NCBI GenBank assembly: GCA_934317185.1
Contig: CAKREJ010000091.1
Coordinates: 1 to 6,775 of the forward strand
DNA from: an uncultured Anaerobutyricum sp.
GTDB lineage: Bacteria; Bacillota; Clostridia; Lachnospirales; Lachnospiraceae
DNA length: 6,775 nt
Reading direction: 5' to 3'
The notes beneath the pieces were generated by a model that saw only the letters and a program-made list of their open reading frames with translations, had not been told where the DNA came from and ran no database searches. A program made the position numbers and the translations under genes. Below, piece after piece: positions 4,850 to 6,775 of the stretch. Each line of letters opens with the position of its first letter. The stretch's first letter is position 1.

Positions 4850-6694
4850 CTACTGGATTTCCACGGTTCTTGCTGCCCGATTCAATGGATTTCTTCTACT
4901 GTAATCAAATAGACAACATACCTTCTTCTTCTCGACCTGTCCACTCTGTTCAAATTTCTTTATATCAATATCAAATACTTCAATATGACTTTGGTTAGCC
5001 GCTTTTTTGGAATCATAACTTCCTACCTGTACATCCTGTGGAAAAAGTTTTTCCCCCTGTTCTCGATACAGAGTCTTCCACTCTTTCTTATATTGTGCTA
5101 TGTCCTTTGCCCATACCGGTCTTCCCTTTATATTTTCTCTAAGATACATATCATATAACATAATCTCATCTAAAATATTCCATCTGACTTCCTGCATATG
5201 TTCTCTTAAGAATTCGCGAAGAATATTATATTTTTCCAGACGATTGTGATTCAGCTTATGATAGCCTTTTCCCCGGTACCACGCTGAAAACATTTCATAG
5301 AAGCGGAATGGACTTTCAAAAAATGGTACAGCATACTTCAATGTCAGCACATACTGTCCGCTATTATAATAAAGCTCTACCAGCTCCTCCACACCTTTTA
5401 ATAAAATAATCTCATCATAAGAAAGCCATTTTGTGCCGAGCACTTCATACGGTGACTGATTTCTATAAATAATGCCGTATTTTTTAACTTCCTCCTCCAT
5501 CACTGTTCCCTTCAGAACTTTAAGGAATCCTAACTGAAGCTGATCTGGTTCATGTGCATACAGATCATTGAAAGACTTTCCAAAGCTTTCATAATCTTCA
5601 TAGGGAAGCCCCGCGATCAGATCCAGATGCTGGTGAATATTCCCCAGTTTATGTACTCTATCCACATAATGAAAAAGCTTCTCTAAATCCATATGCCGAT
5701 GAATCGCATCGACTGTCTCTCCGTTCGTAGACTGTACTCCGATTTCAAGCTGAATCAGTCCCGGCCGCATCTTTGCAAAAAGCTCCAGTTCTTCCTCTCC
5801 AAGCAGATCTGAAGAAATCTCAAAATGAAAATTCGTAATCCCGTTATCATGTTCCACCAGATAACTCCAAATATCAACCGCTCTTTGCCGGTTACAGTTA
5901 AATGTTCTGTCAACAAACTTAACCTGTGGAACCTTTGCCTCAAGAAATGCATCCAGCTCCTTTTTCACAAGCTCCAATGAACGGAACCGCACCGTCTTAT
6001 CCACAGAAGAAAGACAGTAACTGCAACGAAACGGACATCCCCTGCTTGTCTCGTAATATAAAATCTTATGCTCAAACAGATGAAAATCTTCATATACAAA
6101 AGGAATCGTATCCATATCCATCAAAGCAGCAAAACCTGTATTGATGATTTTCGATTTACTCTCCATATCTCCCTCAGCATTTTCCAAAGCTGATTTTCCT
6201 GAAAAATCCCGAACGGCAATTCCCTGTAACTTCTGGAGTTTTGTCATATCTATAAAATTCGTTAAATTGATATTCTCTTCTCTCTCGAAATATTTATCTT
6301 CTAGTGCGAAACGAATCAATTCAGAAAAAACTTCTTCTCCCTCTCCCTGCATAATAAGCTCAAATGCCGGGTTCTCCATCAAAAACTTATTCGCCGCATA
6401 AGAAACTTCCGGACCTCCGGCCCAGATTCTCACAGCAGGACTTACCTTCTTAAGTTCTGCCGCCAGTTCTCTTACAAAAGAAATATTCCAGATATAACAG
6501 GAGAAAATAATCACATCGGCCTTCGCCTCATATAAATCCTGTAAAATATCCTCTATATAATTATTGATCGTATATTCTCTTAAAAGAATCTCCGCTCTCG
6601 GAATCTTCTTCCTGTCAGCATAAGCTTTCAGGCTGAAGATCGCCAGATTTGAGTGGATATATTTCGCATTAATTCCGCATAATAAAAAGCGCAT
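4850..6694 (-). CDS. B12-binding domain / radical SAM protein (DUF4080 type)
   Basis: A 614-residue cytoplasmic protein. Residues 1 to about 135 form a cobalamin-binding-like Rossmann domain: the first strand MRFLLCGINAKYIHSNLA, then VIIFSCYIWN, RIWAGGPEVS and IMQGEGEEVF. The radical SAM core (about 210-400) starts with ETSRGCPFRCSYC, whose Cys220, Cys224 and Cys227 are the CxxxCxxC ligands of the 4Fe-4S cluster. It continues through VKFVDRTFNCN, FHFEISSDLL, QLEIGVQSTN and DLIAGLPYED, all typical of the Elp3/MiaB-like core. The C-terminal third (about 410-614) matches the DUF4080 region found in this architecture. The classic DxHxxG cobalamin motif is not visible, as in many class B proteins, so the mode of B12 binding is open. 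Reaction and substrate are unknown; methyl transfer or another radical modification is only a family-level guess. The start is ATG at 6692-6694 with an ideal AAGGAG (6701-6706) six bases upstream. Confidence 0.93.
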   Translation of the reverse strand: MRFLLCGINAKYIHSNLAIFSLKAYADRKKIPRAEILLREYTINNYIEDILQDLYEAKADVIIFSCYIWNISFVRELAAELKKVSPAVRIWAGGPEVSYAANKFLMENPAFELIMQGEGEEVFSELIRFALEDKYFEREENINLTNFIDMTKLQKLQGIAVRDFSGKSALENAEGDMESKSKIINTGFAALMDMDTIPFVYEDFHLFEHKILYYETSRGCPFRCSYCLSSVDKTVRFRSLELVKKELDAFLEAKVPQVKFVDRTFNCNRQRAVDIWSYLVEHDNGITNFHFEISSDLLGEEELELFAKMRPGLIQLEIGVQSTNGETVDAIHRHMDLEKLFHYVDRVHKLGNIHQHLDLIAGLPYEDYESFGKSFNDLYAHEPDQLQLGFLKVLKGTVMEEEVKKYGIIYRNQSPYEVLGTKWLSYDEIILLKGVEELVELYYNSGQYVLTLKYAVPFFESPFRFYEMFSAWYRGKGYHKLNHNRLEKYNILREFLREHMQEVRWNILDEIMLYDMYLRENIKGRPVWAKDIAQYKKEWKTLYREQGEKLFPQDVQVGSYDSKKAANQSHIEVFDIDIKKFEQSGQVEKKKVCCLFDYSRRNPLNRAARTVEIQ

Positions 6695-6711
6695 TACATA
6701 CTCCTTCCAAC

Positions 6712-6740
6712 AAAAAACCTACGGAAATGTACTCCGCAGG
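6712..6740 (-). terminator. Intrinsic terminator just upstream of the radical SAM gene
   Basis: CCTGCGGA pairs with TCCGTAGG (one G-U pair, seven-base loop; 6718-6740) and is followed at once by TTTTTT (6712-6717). This is a canonical Rho-independent terminator on the minus strand. It ends only five bases before the Shine-Dalgarno of the radical SAM gene. It either ends the transcript of a gene lying beyond the right edge (a TGA at 6762-6764 could be its stop in one frame) or sits in the leader of the radical SAM gene as an attenuator. Confidence 0.75.
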
Positions 6741-6763
6741 CTGATTTTAATTCGAACGTTTTC

Positions 6764-6772
6764 AGTATAACA
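6764..6772 (-). promoter_or_regulatory. Possible extended -10 element for the radical SAM gene
   Basis: TGTTATACT on the minus strand combines the TGn extension with TATACT (5 of 6 to TATAAT). Initiation would fall near 6757, giving a leader of about 63 bases that includes the terminator hairpin. Any -35 would lie beyond the window edge, so this cannot be confirmed here. The same bases could instead be the tail of an upstream gene. Confidence 0.35.
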
Positions 6773-6775
6773 TGA

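Noticed and set aside
5926..6401. Plus-strand frames of 72 and 86 codons opposite the radical SAM gene
   Set aside because: Antisense to conserved radical SAM motifs, with no known domain or convincing ribosome site.
1..6775. tRNA, rRNA, CRISPR array or insertion sequence
   Set aside because: No cloverleaf-like segment, regularly spaced repeats, transposase frame or terminal inverted repeats could be found; the longest gene-free stretch (4540-4849) is explained by the miniprotein gene and its signals.

Overview
The window looks like a piece of chromosome from a low-to-moderate GC, anaerobic member of the Bacillota, most likely a Lachnospiraceae-type gut clostridium. This is inferred from the gene families present (a VanW/G5 wall protein, a DUF4080-type B12-binding radical SAM protein, an Lrp/AsnC regulator overlapping an aminotransferase), the strong AGGAG-type ribosome binding sites and the AT-rich intergenic DNA. 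Every gene I can support lies on the minus strand, so transcription runs from high to low coordinates. I see no mobile element, CRISPR array, rRNA or tRNA.

In transcription order: the right edge (6695-6775) holds a possible extended -10 element and a good intrinsic-terminator hairpin directly in front of a 614-residue B12-binding/radical SAM protein (4850-6694). Next comes a 310-base stretch (4540-4849) that first appears empty. It holds a plausible promoter, a perfect 9-bp hairpin, and a 35-codon gene (4590-4697) for a single-span membrane miniprotein with its own Shine-Dalgarno site, followed by a terminator-like hairpin. Then comes a membrane-anchored VanW-family protein (3049-4524) and, 33 bases later, an AIR-synthase/HypE-like protein (1975-3015) whose ribosome binding site lies in a hairpin, suggesting translational coupling to the VanW gene. 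A promoter overlapped by inverted and direct repeats (1916-1952) precedes an Lrp/AsnC regulator (1406-1888). The regulator overlaps a class I/II PLP aminotransferase (237-1409) by 4 bases (ATGA). The left edge holds the first 55 codons of trmL (tRNA wobble 2'-O-methyltransferase), 69 bases after the aminotransferase.

Functionally, the Lrp-type regulator and the aminotransferase form an amino-acid metabolism unit in which the regulator probably controls its own promoter. The miniprotein and VanW protein are envelope proteins. The HypE-like protein sits away from any visible hydrogenase genes and carries changed residues at several family signature positions, so its role is open. The most interesting items are the unannotated miniprotein, which resembles the Prli42 stressosome-anchor family, the degenerate HypE-like protein, and the RNA structures in front of or inside three genes.
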